Origin: Psychrobacter jeotgali
Lineage (GTDB): Bacteria; Pseudomonadota; Gammaproteobacteria; Pseudomonadales; Moraxellaceae
NCBI RefSeq assembly: GCF_904846315.1
Contig: NZ_CAJHAF010000001.1
Span: forward strand, 124,001 to 188,000
Reading direction: 5' to 3'
Length of the DNA stretch: 64,000 nt
The notes beneath the pieces were generated by a model. The model did no database searches. It was given only the letters and a program-made list of their open reading frames with translations, and was not told the DNA's origin. How positions within the stretch are numbered: position 1 is the first letter of the stretch; each line of letters begins with the position of its first letter. Shown here piece by piece: positions 9,241-19,412 of the stretch. The position numbers and the translations under genes were made by a program.

Positions 9241-9269
9241 ATTATAAGCAGTAGCGTCTAAGCATGCAA
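9241..9269 (-). promoter_or_regulatory. Sigma-70 promoter of rplM-rpsI
   Basis: Minus-strand -35 TTGCAT (9269-9264), a 17-bp spacer and a perfect -10 TATAAT (9246-9241). Predicted transcription start is near 9235. The rest of the 338-bp gap up to 9508 is AT-rich and, apart from a short tandem repeat at its far end, shows nothing recognisable. Confidence 0.8.
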
Positions 9270-9457
9270 GCTGCATTGTGGTTTATTTTAGCCTGCCGAG
9301 TATTAAACAGCTACATTTGGCAGTTTTTAGTCAAAATTTGTAAATTGACGGCTATTATATCATAGCGACTCGCCCGCTAGGTTAATAAAAAAGCTTAAAG
9401 CAAAAATTATTAAGATGAAATACTTATGGCGATGAGGGTTAAGACTAGTTTTGCTAG

Positions 9458-9487
9458 GACCAAGACTATTATGACCAAGACTGTTAT
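9458..9487. repeat. Two tandem copies of a 15-bp unit
   Basis: GACCAAGACTATTAT (9458-9472) is followed directly by GACCAAGACTGTTAT (9473-9487), then a partial third copy GATAAAGA. It lies just beyond the rsmD stop. Confidence 0.8.
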
Positions 9488-9508
9488 GATAAAGAGTGTA
9501 ATTAAAAA

Positions 9509-10231
9509 TTAAGGGCTCAGTTGATAAAGTCCAGCGACCACTTGACCTACTTTAGTCTGTTTTATGCACTCAAAGCCATTTGGCTTTTGCACTGTCAAAA
9601 CGGTTTCCATAGAGACGACCCACTGCTGTAAATGCTCAGTCAAATCCTTATCAGCTTCAATATAAATCAGCGTAGTGTTATCAATCAATTCAGCCCTTAG
9701 CAGCGCAGTCAAAATAGGCTGCCATAAATCAGCTGCATAAGGCGGGTCAATAAAGACGATATCAAAGGTCGGGTTGCCAGTAGAGTTATTAACACTACTT
9801 ATTTCATGCTCTGAGCTTTGATTGAACGGATTTAATTGATCGAGCACTTGCTCCGCTGGGCCATATAACACCTGATAACTAGCACTATCGAGGGACAGTT
9901 GCTCAGCGCTTTTACGGAGCATTTGGCTCTGCGCTTGATTGGCTTCAATAAAGGTACAGTGCGCCGCCCCGCGTGATAAAGCCTCAAATCCTAAGACGCC
10001 GCTACCTGCACAGCTATCTAGCACTCGTGCGCCGTGCAAGTCATTTAATAACCAGTTAAATAAGGTTTCACGCAAACGATCCGGGGTAGGGCGTAGGCCT
10101 TCAGCGTCAATAAAGGACACCACTCGCCGTTTAAATTGACCACCTATAATGCGTACATTGCCGACCGCTGAGTTTTTATTTTTAGCGGCTGCTTTTGGCT
10201 TACGTTGCCGTGCTGGGGATCTTTTGGCCAT
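9509..10231 (-). CDS. rsmD: 16S rRNA (guanine966-N2)-methyltransferase
   Basis: SAM-dependent enzyme that methylates G966 of 16S rRNA during 30S assembly. The 240-residue protein has the RsmD N-terminal block GLRPTPDRLRETLFNWL, the SAM-binding motif LDSCAGSGVLGFEALSRGA and the catalytic motif DPPYAADLW. About 20 Ser/Asn-rich residues interrupt the fold before the DPPY motif, a lineage-type insertion that should loop out. The N-terminus is a Lys/Arg-rich tail. It sits 70 bp downstream of mrdA on the same strand. Confidence 0.93.
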   Translation of the reverse strand: MAKRSPARQRKPKAAAKNKNSAVGNVRIIGGQFKRRVVSFIDAEGLRPTPDRLRETLFNWLLNDLHGARVLDSCAGSGVLGFEALSRGAAHCTFIEANQAQSQMLRKSAEQLSLDSASYQVLYGPAEQVLDQLNPFNQSSEHEISSVNNSTGNPTFDIVFIDPPYAADLWQPILTALLRAELIDNTTLIYIEADKDLTEHLQQWVVSMETVLTVQKPNGFECIKQTKVGQVVAGLYQLSP

Positions 10232-10301
10232 AATGACTGCTCTGTTACTGCGGTTTTAATATTATATTTACGATTTTATTCATTGGTTTTATTTATTGAT
10301 T

Positions 10302-12275
10302 TTATTCATGGCTTGGCGCTGTCGTTGACTGTGCTTGCTCTTTAAGCGCTGCTTGTTGATCACGGATAGCATCACGTTTGGCTTTTTCTAAGGCTTTTTG
10401 CCGTTTGATAACTTTTAGTTGGTCCGCATTAGGGGGCAAGATAGGGTTTTGGTTACGTTGCAGCACCCAATAGTCAAAGAGCGCCCGTCCAATAGGGGCG
10501 GCCACCGCACTACCACCGCCGCCATTTTCGACCAAGACCGCTAGCGCAATCTCTGGATTTTCAACCGGTGCAAAGCCGTTGAACCAAGCATGATCCCAGT
10601 GGCGTTTATCGAGGGCAGACTTATCATAGCTCTTACCTTGGGCAATAGATTTTACTTGGGCGGTACCGGTTTTGCCAGCGATACGGTAGCGATCGGTATA
10701 AATACCGCGCGCCGTGCCTCTCTTAACCGTATCTTCCATGGCATCCTGCATACGTACCCAGTCGCTATCCTGACCGTTATAATCGATTTTGCCATCAGGT
10801 TTTTCGATTACCTCAACCTGAGCCGCACCTTCACTACGTTTTAATAAATGCGGGGTAATATGATGGCCTTTATTGGCGGTCATAGCGGTAGCATTAGCCA
10901 CTTGTAGCGGGGTTGCCAAAAAATAACCCTGACCGATACTCACGGATATAGTCTCACCGGGTAACCAGTCTTTATTATAAGTGTCTTTTTTCCACTGCGG
11001 TGACGGCATAATACCCGCCTTTTCATGCGGCAAGTCGATACCGGTTTCTTCACCAAAACCGAAGCGCACCATCCAATCATGTAAACGCTGAATCCCCATC
11101 TCATAAGCCAGTTTATAATAATAAGTATCGACCGACATCACGATAGACTTTTTTAGATCTACCGTACCATGACCGCCACGCTTCCAGTCACGAAAGCGAT
11201 GGCTATCACCCGGCAAACTAAAATAGCCGGGGTCATAAATAGTGGTATCCCAGTTGCGCAGTCCATAATGAATACCGCCTAAACCCTCAAAAGGCTTGAT
11301 AGTAGAGCCGGGTGGATAGGTCCCTTGCAGCGCTCGGTTATAAAGCGGCTCATCAGGATCTTCGCGCAGCGCCCCATAATCCTTAAAGGAAATACCGGAG
11401 ATAAAGGGGTTAGGGTCGTAGCTTGGATTACTAACAAAGGCCAGTACATCACCATTTCTCGGATCAATGGCGACAATAGCACCGCGCCGACCGTCCAGTT
11501 GCTGCTGAGCAACGGTTTGCAGTCCATAATCTAAGCTTAAAGTAATATCGTTACCAGCGGTGGGCGGCTGGGTATCTAATTGGCGCAGAATATTGCCATG
11601 AGCATCAGTTTCAACCGATTGATAGCCTGGTTGCCCTAGTAGGATATCTTCATAATGCTTTTCGATACCGATTTTCCCGATAAGGTCGGTGCCAGCGTAG
11701 CGATCCTTATTGATTTGCTTGGTCTCTTTATCATTGATACGGCCCACATAGCCAATGACATGGGCAAATAGCTCATCATAAGGATACGAACGGGTCAGTT
11801 TGCTCTGGATAGTTACCCCGCGAAAGAAGGGTTTACGCTCGCTAAACTGCGCCAGCTGGGCTTCGGTTAGATCTATTTTAATAGTCACAGCATCGTTTTT
11901 ACTTTTGCTCAAACGAGCCAATATATCGGTGATATCAGTCTCAGTTAAATCAAAGATAGGCGCCAGTAAAGCTAAAGTACGCTCAGGATCTTTGGCCTCA
12001 TTTGGGCTGAGCATCGCCGTAAAAACCGGCTTATTATCTGCCAATAAAATACCGTTGCGATCATAAATATAGCCTCGGCTTGGAGGCGCTGAGATCAGTT
12101 TTATACGGTTGTTTTCGGCCTGAGTTTGATATTTTTCATGTTCATAGAGCTGCAAATAACCATAACGCAGCAACAGAACGGTTAGACCCAAAAATATGAT
12201 AACGCCTAAAACAAGCACTCGCTGAATAAAGATGCGATTGATATGTTCAGTTTCTGAGGCTAAAGGCTTATTCAT
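10302..12275 (-). CDS. mrdA: Penicillin-binding protein 2
   Basis: Peptidoglycan DD-transpeptidase of the rod-shape elongasome. The 657-residue protein begins with a short cytoplasmic tail and one membrane anchor (about residues 18-38), then the pedestal domain, then the transpeptidase domain with S-x-x-K as STIK in YPPGSTIKPFEG (about residues 324-327), the S-x-N-type region after SVD, and KTG in RIAGKTGTAQ. The C-terminus is a charged Lys/Gln-rich tail. The usual partner rodA is not adjacent here. The 5' leader contains a 15-bp tandem repeat. Confidence 0.95.
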   Translation of the reverse strand: MNKPLASETEHINRIFIQRVLVLGVIIFLGLTVLLLRYGYLQLYEHEKYQTQAENNRIKLISAPPSRGYIYDRNGILLADNKPVFTAMLSPNEAKDPERTLALLAPIFDLTETDITDILARLSKSKNDAVTIKIDLTEAQLAQFSERKPFFRGVTIQSKLTRSYPYDELFAHVIGYVGRINDKETKQINKDRYAGTDLIGKIGIEKHYEDILLGQPGYQSVETDAHGNILRQLDTQPPTAGNDITLSLDYGLQTVAQQQLDGRRGAIVAIDPRNGDVLAFVSNPSYDPNPFISGISFKDYGALREDPDEPLYNRALQGTYPPGSTIKPFEGLGGIHYGLRNWDTTIYDPGYFSLPGDSHRFRDWKRGGHGTVDLKKSIVMSVDTYYYKLAYEMGIQRLHDWMVRFGFGEETGIDLPHEKAGIMPSPQWKKDTYNKDWLPGETISVSIGQGYFLATPLQVANATAMTANKGHHITPHLLKRSEGAAQVEVIEKPDGKIDYNGQDSDWVRMQDAMEDTVKRGTARGIYTDRYRIAGKTGTAQVKSIAQGKSYDKSALDKRHWDHAWFNGFAPVENPEIALAVLVENGGGGSAVAAPIGRALFDYWVLQRNQNPILPPNADQLKVIKRQKALEKAKRDAIRDQQAALKEQAQSTTAPSHE

Positions 12276-12316
12276 GTAAATTCAGTATTCATAATGGTAA
12301 TGGCATAATAATAGAT

Positions 12317-12376
12317 AGGAACAATAAAAACAGGAACAATAAAAACAGAAACGATAAAAACAGAAACGATAAAAAC
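12317..12376. repeat. 15-bp minisatellite (four copies) in the mrdA upstream region
   Basis: Two copies of AGGAACAATAAAAAC (12317-12346) are followed by two of AGAAACGATAAAAAC (12347-12376), then decaying partial copies. It lies 40-100 bp upstream of the mrdA start, inside the 567-bp gap between the divergent mrdA and DUF445 genes. The rest of that gap is AT-rich. I saw no convincing promoter pair or RNA gene there. Confidence 0.9.
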
Positions 12377-12842
12377 AGGATAAAAGCAGAAACAGTAGCA
12401 GTAGGTAAGATAGAGTTTATAAGGGGTGTAGATTGATAACTATAAATTATAGCAGAATAGTCTAGAGCCTGTATAGAACTAGGCCTATAACTGAGTATAG
12501 AACTTAAATCGAGCTGGGCATGGAATTTGGCTTGGGACTTGAAGCGGAACTCAACGAGTATCACTGGGCAGCCGAGAGCTGATAACGGAAGCTGATAATG
12601 AGCGATCTCATAGCCCAAAATACGGCCTTCAATTAACCGCTAGCAAAGTATGCTACTAATAGTCATAAGTTGTAGCGGCTCAAGAAGTGCTAAATAATGA
12701 CAAGTATGCTAAAATCACTCGATTTATTTTAGCCTATATTTCTAATAATAAGTCATCTTTGTCAAGTGCTTATGATAAGTACGCTGGTTTATTACTGATA
12801 GAGTGAAAACATCGCCAAAGTAACGATAATCGGTCAATAATA

Positions 12843-14201
12843 ATGGCCAAGTTAGGGGCACCAACAGTCATGTTCGCAACTATATGGCAGACGCTCGCCG
12901 AGCATCCAGAATTCTTTGCTATGCTGACCATTCCGCCAGTGACTGCATTTGTTACTTGGGCGCACGTATGGATGGCGCTAAAGATGCTATTTCACCCCAT
13001 TAAGTTTTGGGGGATTCGCATTCCTAACTTTCCTTTTTTTGGCTTACCTGGCATCGGCTGGCAAGGCATCGTCCCCCGTAAAGCGGGCAAAATATCTGGG
13101 GTTATTGTCGATCAAACGCTATCCAAGCTGGGCTCACTCGACGAGTTTTTTCAAGCTATGGAGCCTGAAGAAATGGCGGTTTTTATCACCGATACGGTCG
13201 ATGAAAATTTAGAATCGCTCATTGATGAGATCATGTTGGAACACTCTGGAGCTTTGTGGGGCAGTCTTCCTTACGCCGTGAAGCGCCGTATCTATGCTCA
13301 AGCTCATCAAGAGTTGCCGGAGATTATGCAGTCTTTGGTGGTCGATTTGACCTATAATGTCGAAGACTTGGTTGATATGCGCCAGATGATTGTCAATAAG
13401 ATGGAAAGTGATCGCAAGTTGATGGTCAATATGTTCCTAAAAGTAGGGCAGAAAGAAATTGACTTTATTTGGCACATCAGTGCGCTGATTGGCTTGGTGT
13501 TTGGTATTATCCAGATGTTTATTTTCTTGGTAGTGCCGCAGCATTGGACCGTACCGTTCTTCGCTGCCATTTGGGGCTTTTTGACCAACTGGATTGCGAT
13601 TTGGATGGTGTTTAATCCTGTAGAGCCGCGCTTTATCTCTTATTTGCAGTTTTTTACCCGCCGTAGTGGTTTTCCTTTTATTAAACTACAGTTTCCTCAT
13701 ATCGCCCAGTTTCGCTTTCAAGGCGGTTTTATGAAACGCCAAGAAGAAGTCTCAGAGGTGTTTGCCGAGATTGTGGTCAATGACTTAGTGACGCTTGAAA
13801 ATATCATGAATGAGATGATGTATGGCGCTCGCGCGGCACAAACTCGTGAATTGATGAAATCGCACCTTTACAAAGTACTGGAGTCGCCCATCGTTAGTAC
13901 CACCCTGCGGATGGGGCTTGGCCGCCGTGAGTACGGCCAGCTAAAGAACACTATTATTGATAAATCCATCTCTGCGACTATGGTGCCTCTGCGCGATCCG
14001 GAGCTCAATGAGAGCCGAGCTAGTAAAATATTCGGGCTGTTTCGAGATCGTATTCGCGCATTATCACCTGATGAGTTTCAGAACTTACTGCGCCCTGCGT
14101 TTCGTGAAGATGAAATGACCCTGATTGTACTGGGCGGCTTGACTGGGTTTTTGGCCGGGTGGTTGCATCTGGTTTTGGTGTTTTTTCCAGCAGTACAATA
14201 A
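12843..14201 (+). CDS. DUF445 family inner-membrane protein
   Basis: A 452-residue protein of the DUF445 family, whose function is unknown to me. Recognised by the N-terminal membrane segment followed by the conserved GWQGIVPRKAGKISG block (about residues 76-90) and long amphipathic helices. A pair of hydrophobic helices lies near residues 210-255, with a similar GF..IQFP repeat after it and a last hydrophobic helix at the C-terminus. The start is uncertain: Met1 has no obvious ribosome-binding site and Met10 (12870) is a possible alternative. Divergent from mrdA. Confidence 0.8.
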   Translation: MAKLGAPTVMFATIWQTLAEHPEFFAMLTIPPVTAFVTWAHVWMALKMLFHPIKFWGIRIPNFPFFGLPGIGWQGIVPRKAGKISGVIVDQTLSKLGSLDEFFQAMEPEEMAVFITDTVDENLESLIDEIMLEHSGALWGSLPYAVKRRIYAQAHQELPEIMQSLVVDLTYNVEDLVDMRQMIVNKMESDRKLMVNMFLKVGQKEIDFIWHISALIGLVFGIIQMFIFLVVPQHWTVPFFAAIWGFLTNWIAIWMVFNPVEPRFISYLQFFTRRSGFPFIKLQFPHIAQFRFQGGFMKRQEEVSEVFAEIVVNDLVTLENIMNEMMYGARAAQTRELMKSHLYKVLESPIVSTTLRMGLGRREYGQLKNTIIDKSISATMVPLRDPELNESRASKIFGLFRDRIRALSPDEFQNLLRPAFREDEMTLIVLGGLTGFLAGWLHLVLVFFPAVQ

Positions 14202-14528
14202 AGCCGCACTGAGAGTATAAACTGAGTATTAAAGGCTTACTACATAGCTGCTACAGGGTAGATACATCTGCGTGATAAGTAAAAGTTAATGTACGCTAAT
14301 GTAAATATAGTAAGTTAATGTAAAGCTATCAGAAACCAATTTATAAATACTAAACCAAAATAGAATGGCAACTGCTAACAAATATAACTAAGTAAAGATA
14401 AGTAAGTCAGTATTCATAATTAAGTATAAGTAGTATAGCCACGCAGATAATGGATGCTTGTAGAGACTGACAAGTCCGATCTGTCACCGTAACTTATGAC
14501 CGTATTAAGGTAAACAAGGTTAGACCGT
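14202..14528. other. Gene-free stretch before ccmF
   Basis: 327 bp, AT-rich, with three imperfect copies of GTTAATGTA between 14285 and 14325. No RNA gene, terminator or convincing promoter pair was seen. Confidence 0.5.
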
Positions 14529-16532
14529 ATGTTAATCACAGAATTGGGTTATTTTGCCTTGCTGGCCGCTTTTGTGCTGGCGATTTTGCAAGTTGTATTA
14601 CCTACCGTTGGAATCATGCATGGCCAAATATCATTGCAGCGCTTGGCACCAAGCTTAGCTTGGGCACAATTTGTGGCTATGATGTTCTCCTTTTGCGCTT
14701 TGATGGCAGGCTTTTACTATAACGACTTTAGCCTTTCCTATGTCGCTCAGCACTCTAACAGCTTATTACCTTGGTACTATAAGCTATCAGCCACATGGGG
14801 TGGTCACGAAGGTTCGCTATTATTATGGCTTACTATTATGGCCACTTGGTGTGCCTTGGTTTCCTACTTTAGTCGCGGTTTACCGCTGTCGATGCGGTCA
14901 CGGGTATTGGTTATTTTAGCTGGTGTGCAGTTGATGATGCTAGCGATGTTAATCTTTACCTCCTCTCCCTTTGAGCGCACTCTACCTAATTTATTGGTCG
15001 ATGGCGCTGACTTAAACCCGTTATTGCAGGATCCGGGATTAATTTTCCATCCACCGATGCTGTATATGGGTTATGTAGGTATGGTGGTGCCGTTTGCGTT
15101 TTGTATGGCGGCATTATGGGCAGGGCGTTTGGACGCAGTTTGGACACGTTGGTCGCGTCCTTGGGCATTAGCGGCTTGGGGGTTTTTGACCATCGGTATC
15201 GCTCTGGGCTCATGGTGGGCTTATTATGAGCTTGGCTGGGGTGGTTGGTGGTTCTGGGATCCAGTAGAGAATGCTTCATTAATGCCATGGCTTGCTGGTA
15301 CCGCTTTGATCCACTCTTTGGCAGTGACCGAAAAGCGTGGGGTATTTAAAGCTTGGACGATTATGCTGGCGATTTTCGCTTTTGCACTCAGCCTGCTCGG
15401 TACTTTCCTAGTACGCTCTGGGGTCATTACCTCTGTGCACTCGTTCGCAGCTGATCCCACTCGTGGTCTGGTTATCTTAATTATTCTTGGTGTTATCGTC
15501 GGTAGTGGTTTGCTGATGTTCGCTGTGCGTGGTTGGCGCTTGACGGTTGAGAGCCAATATCAGCTGGTGTCACGTGAATCATTTTTAGTGATTAATAACG
15601 CTATTATTTTGATCGCAACGCTAGTGGTGTTGCTCGGTACCCTTTACCCTATCATCGCTGATGCCTTTAGTCTTGGTCAGGTATCTGTAGGCCCTCCATA
15701 CTTTAATGCGCTGTTTGTGCCTTTAACTTGGCTATTATTAATCGCTATGGGGATGGGCTCTAATATTCGCTGGAAGCAAGATAAACGTCCATTATTAGGT
15801 ATTAGTGTGGCGATCGCCGCTAGTAGTATCGTATTGGCCGCTATTATCGCTTACTTTACCAGTCCGTCTGCCATGTTCAATATTGGTATGACTTTAGCAG
15901 TAAGCTTTTGGGTGCTGCTATGGATGATCGTTGATTTTAGAGACAAAACTAAGAACGCCCCTAATTTCTTTAAAGGCTTGGGTCAGCTGCGTCTCAGTTA
16001 TTGGGGTCAGCAAACCGCCCATATAGGGGTGATTGTCGCCTGTATTGGGGTGGCGTTTGTCACCAGTTTAGATATCGAGCGCGATGTGGCGATGGGACCT
16101 GGCGATACGGTGCACGTACAAGGCTATGACTTTAAGGTGGTGGAATTTACCGAAGTCAAAGGCAGTAACTACGATGCTACTCAAGCTCAGGTTGATGTTA
16201 CCAAAGACGGCCGCGCCGTAGCTACCCTTTATCCGCAGAAACGTACTTATGTGGTTAGTATGATGCCGATGACCGAAGCGTCAATTGATGAGAGTCTACT
16301 ACGTGATGTCTATGTGGCTTTGGGAGAGCCTATCGCTGAAGATAGTAATCAGTGGGCACTACGCATTTATGTGAAGCCCTTGATTCGTTGGATATGGTTA
16401 GGTTCGATCATTATGACTTTGGGTGCTCTACTCAGTATGCTCGATAAGCGTTATCGTCTCAAAAAAACCAAAATAGCGGCTGAAATCACTACTGATCATT
16501 TAGATTCAGTACCTGCAGCGGGGGAGAGGTAA
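14529..16532 (+). CDS. ccmF: Cytochrome c maturation haem lyase CcmF
   Basis: Polytopic inner-membrane protein that attaches haem to apocytochrome c in system I maturation. At 667 residues it is standard length. The haem-handling WWD signature is clear in WGGWWFWDPVENASLMPW (about residues 237-254), with many membrane helices around it, a large periplasmic domain near residues 510-600 and a last helix near 615-635. It heads a ccmF-ccmH-ccmI group. The ccmA-E genes are not in the window, and the thioredoxin-like ccmG normally placed after ccmF is absent. Confidence 0.96.
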   Translation: MLITELGYFALLAAFVLAILQVVLPTVGIMHGQISLQRLAPSLAWAQFVAMMFSFCALMAGFYYNDFSLSYVAQHSNSLLPWYYKLSATWGGHEGSLLLWLTIMATWCALVSYFSRGLPLSMRSRVLVILAGVQLMMLAMLIFTSSPFERTLPNLLVDGADLNPLLQDPGLIFHPPMLYMGYVGMVVPFAFCMAALWAGRLDAVWTRWSRPWALAAWGFLTIGIALGSWWAYYELGWGGWWFWDPVENASLMPWLAGTALIHSLAVTEKRGVFKAWTIMLAIFAFALSLLGTFLVRSGVITSVHSFAADPTRGLVILIILGVIVGSGLLMFAVRGWRLTVESQYQLVSRESFLVINNAIILIATLVVLLGTLYPIIADAFSLGQVSVGPPYFNALFVPLTWLLLIAMGMGSNIRWKQDKRPLLGISVAIAASSIVLAAIIAYFTSPSAMFNIGMTLAVSFWVLLWMIVDFRDKTKNAPNFFKGLGQLRLSYWGQQTAHIGVIVACIGVAFVTSLDIERDVAMGPGDTVHVQGYDFKVVEFTEVKGSNYDATQAQVDVTKDGRAVATLYPQKRTYVVSMMPMTEASIDESLLRDVYVALGEPIAEDSNQWALRIYVKPLIRWIWLGSIIMTLGALLSMLDKRYRLKKTKIAAEITTDHLDSVPAAGER

Positions 16533-16533
16533 T

Positions 16534-16575
16534 ATGAGCTTTTTAGAGAATCCGCTTCAACTTGAGGAGGCTTGA
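16534..16575 (+). other. 13-codon mini-ORF between ccmF and ccmH, possible ccmG relic
   Basis: ATG one base after the ccmF stop opens MSFLENPLQLEEA and then TGA. The strong AGGAGG that serves ccmH (16565-16570) is inside it. The position is exactly where ccmG/dsbE usually lies, so this could be the remnant of its N-terminus or a short coupling peptide. There is no homology evidence for either. Confidence 0.3.
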
Positions 16576-16577
16576 CA

Positions 16578-17153
16578 ATGAAAGCTACCCAAATACTATT
16601 GCAGCAAAAAGCGCCGCTACTCTTTAAGCTGGTGGCTTTGATGCTGGCGTGTATGCTCACTATGACTGGCTACGCTGCTATTGATGTTTATGATTTTGAT
16701 TCGCCACGACAAGAAGCCCAGTATCGAGGGCTTATTGAGGAGCTGCGCTGTCCCAAATGTCAAAACCAAAACCTTGCGGCATCAGATGCGCCTATTGCGC
16801 AAGACTTGAAGCAAAAGACTTATGACATGGTCAAAGATGGCCGTAGCGATGCTGAGATTCGTGATTACATGCAAGAGCGTTATGGCGACTTTATCAGTTA
16901 TAAGCCGCCTGTACGCCCTTCAACCTGGATTTTATGGTTTTTTCCACCGTTATTATTAATTGCGCTTATCGTCGGCTGGTTTTGGCAAAGTAAACGCCGT
17001 CAAGTGGTTGCCAGTGGTAAGGGCGCTACTACGGTAGAGCGTACTACGACAGCGCTTAGCACCGAAGAGCAAGCGGAATTAGATCGTCTGTTATCACGTA
17101 CGGAAGGTGATAGTAGCAATCATGACATCACCAGCACAGAGGACAAAAAATGA
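16578..17153 (+). CDS. ccmH: Cytochrome c-type biogenesis protein CcmH
   Basis: Membrane-anchored thiol oxidoreductase that keeps the apocytochrome CXXCH cysteines reduced for haem ligation. The redox motif CPKC is seen in LRCPKCQNQN, after a signal-anchor (about residues 15-36). A second membrane helix (FFPPLLLIALIVGWFW) lies near residue 115 and the tail is Thr/Ser/Glu-rich. I start it at ATG 16578, seven bases after AGGAGG, rather than at an upstream TTG, giving 191 residues. Its stop overlaps the ccmI start by four bases (ATGA). Confidence 0.93.
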   Translation: MKATQILLQQKAPLLFKLVALMLACMLTMTGYAAIDVYDFDSPRQEAQYRGLIEELRCPKCQNQNLAASDAPIAQDLKQKTYDMVKDGRSDAEIRDYMQERYGDFISYKPPVRPSTWILWFFPPLLLIALIVGWFWQSKRRQVVASGKGATTVERTTTALSTEEQAELDRLLSRTEGDSSNHDITSTEDKK

Positions 17154-18433
17154 CCATATTTTCCACTTTTGGCTTATTTGTTGCCCTAAGCTTATTTATT
17201 GCTTTAATATTAGCGGTTATCGCTATTATGCCGTGGTTAAAGTCGTCAAAACGTAACGCTCAGCCCGTTGACGATCAATTATTAGATATCAACGTGGCGG
17301 TGTTTCGTGAGCGTCTAGCAGAGCTGCAAATCGATAAAGACCAGGGCACGATCGATGACGCTCATTATCAAAACCAAAAGCTTGAGCTGGAACGCCAATT
17401 ACTAGATGTACAGCGCCAAGTAGCCACGATGACACCTCCGGATACCAAAAGCCGTTTGATGGTTATGGTTTGGGTGCCGCTGCTAGCGGGGCTGGCCTAT
17501 ATCTTGATCGGTGATCGCACGCCTACTTTTGATTTTTGGGCGGCAGAGGATAAAGTAGGCCAAGTTGCTGATGATCTGTTAACTGGAAAAATAGATCAGC
17601 CACCTGCCTGGGCTATTGAAGACGAAGGACGTGAGCTTATCACTCAAATGCAAGCTAACGTTCATCATCATGCTCATGATGCGGATCGTTGGATGCGTTT
17701 ATCTGAGCTGTTTTTATCCTTAGAAGCGAATGAAGCCGCTCTAGAGGCTTTATCGCGCGCCTACCGTCTATCACCCGATAATGAAGAGATTGCCACTACT
17801 TATGCGCAGATTAGCTTTTTTGCTAATCAAGGTCAGCTAGATGCTAGTAGTCGCCGTGTACTAAAAGAAGTACTGGCAAAAAATCCAGAGCATGAAGGCG
17901 CACAGATGCTGATGGCAATGGGTGAAGCACGAGCCAGTAACTTCGATGAAGCTCAGAGCTGGATCAAAAGATTACGTGATAGTATCGCTGCAAAACCAGG
18001 CGATCATACTCAGGCTTTAGCCAGTCTAGATGAATTGAGCGCTAATGTGGTTATTCAACAGCAGCAAGCCTCGCAAGGTATTGAAGTAAATGTAACGGTC
18101 AATCCAAGTCTGCTACCGTTAGTAAAGGCTGATGATATCCTATTTATAGCGATTCGTGATGTCAATGGCGGCGCACCTTATGCGGCAAAGCGTCTACCTA
18201 TTACGGTGATTCAGCAAGGTCAGGCTAGTATCAGCTTAAGTGATCTGGATGCCATGATGCCGGAACGTACTATTGCCTCAGCACGTAGTGAAAAAGTACA
18301 GCTGGCGGTGGTTGCTCGTATTAGTCACAGTGGTACTGCTGGTGCAGAGTCAGGTGACCTATCGGGTAACCCGGTAGTTATTGCAGCGGATCAAAATCAG
18401 GTCAATGTTGAGATCAATCAACAAGTACCCTAA
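17150..18433 (+). CDS. ccmI: Cytochrome c biogenesis protein CcmI-like, TPR domain
   Basis: Apocytochrome c chaperone of the haem ligation complex. The N-terminus has two membrane helices (about residues 5-27 and 103-121) flanking a coiled-coil-like segment with FRERLAELQIDKDQGTIDD, the standard CcmI-1 layout. A TPR region follows (about residues 170-270), including WMRLSELFLSLEANEAALEA, then a C-terminal beta-rich domain (about 300-425). It overlaps ccmH by four bases, indicating translational coupling. At 427 residues it is near the usual length for the fused CcmI form. Confidence 0.88.
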   Translation: MTIFSTFGLFVALSLFIALILAVIAIMPWLKSSKRNAQPVDDQLLDINVAVFRERLAELQIDKDQGTIDDAHYQNQKLELERQLLDVQRQVATMTPPDTKSRLMVMVWVPLLAGLAYILIGDRTPTFDFWAAEDKVGQVADDLLTGKIDQPPAWAIEDEGRELITQMQANVHHHAHDADRWMRLSELFLSLEANEAALEALSRAYRLSPDNEEIATTYAQISFFANQGQLDASSRRVLKEVLAKNPEHEGAQMLMAMGEARASNFDEAQSWIKRLRDSIAAKPGDHTQALASLDELSANVVIQQQQASQGIEVNVTVNPSLLPLVKADDILFIAIRDVNGGAPYAAKRLPITVIQQGQASISLSDLDAMMPERTIASARSEKVQLAVVARISHSGTAGAESGDLSGNPVVIAADQNQVNVEINQQVP

Positions 18434-18507
18434 TAGATAGGTCAAGTGCCATAGGTGTTAAGCTGGGTACAATAATAATACTTGAGCTTTATAAATCCAC
18501 AAGGTAA

Positions 18508-19233
<726 letters not shown>

Positions 19234-19282
19234 TACTCTTTTAGACGATGATAAACGATATCATGAGCACTGCCACACAAAC

Positions 19283-19315
19283 AAACCCTGCTAATTTATA
19301 AATTAGCAGGGTTTT
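19283..19315 (+). terminator. Rho-independent terminator of adk
   Basis: Stem AAACCCTGCTAATT pairs with AATTAGCAGGGTTT around a TATA loop, followed by T-rich sequence. Confidence 0.9.
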
Positions 19316-19412
19316 TGATTTTTGAGTCTTTAAATCATTAAGCTATAGCATTTCTAATGCAGCGTTTGATAGATATTAAATCAAAACACATGATGAAAGC
19401 TTATTTTAAAGA

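Noticed and set aside
12289-12618. A 109-codon open frame on the minus strand upstream of mrdA
   Set aside because: Its C-terminal half is only the translated 15-bp tandem repeat (Phe/Leu/Ser runs) and it has no ribosome-binding site or recognisable domain.
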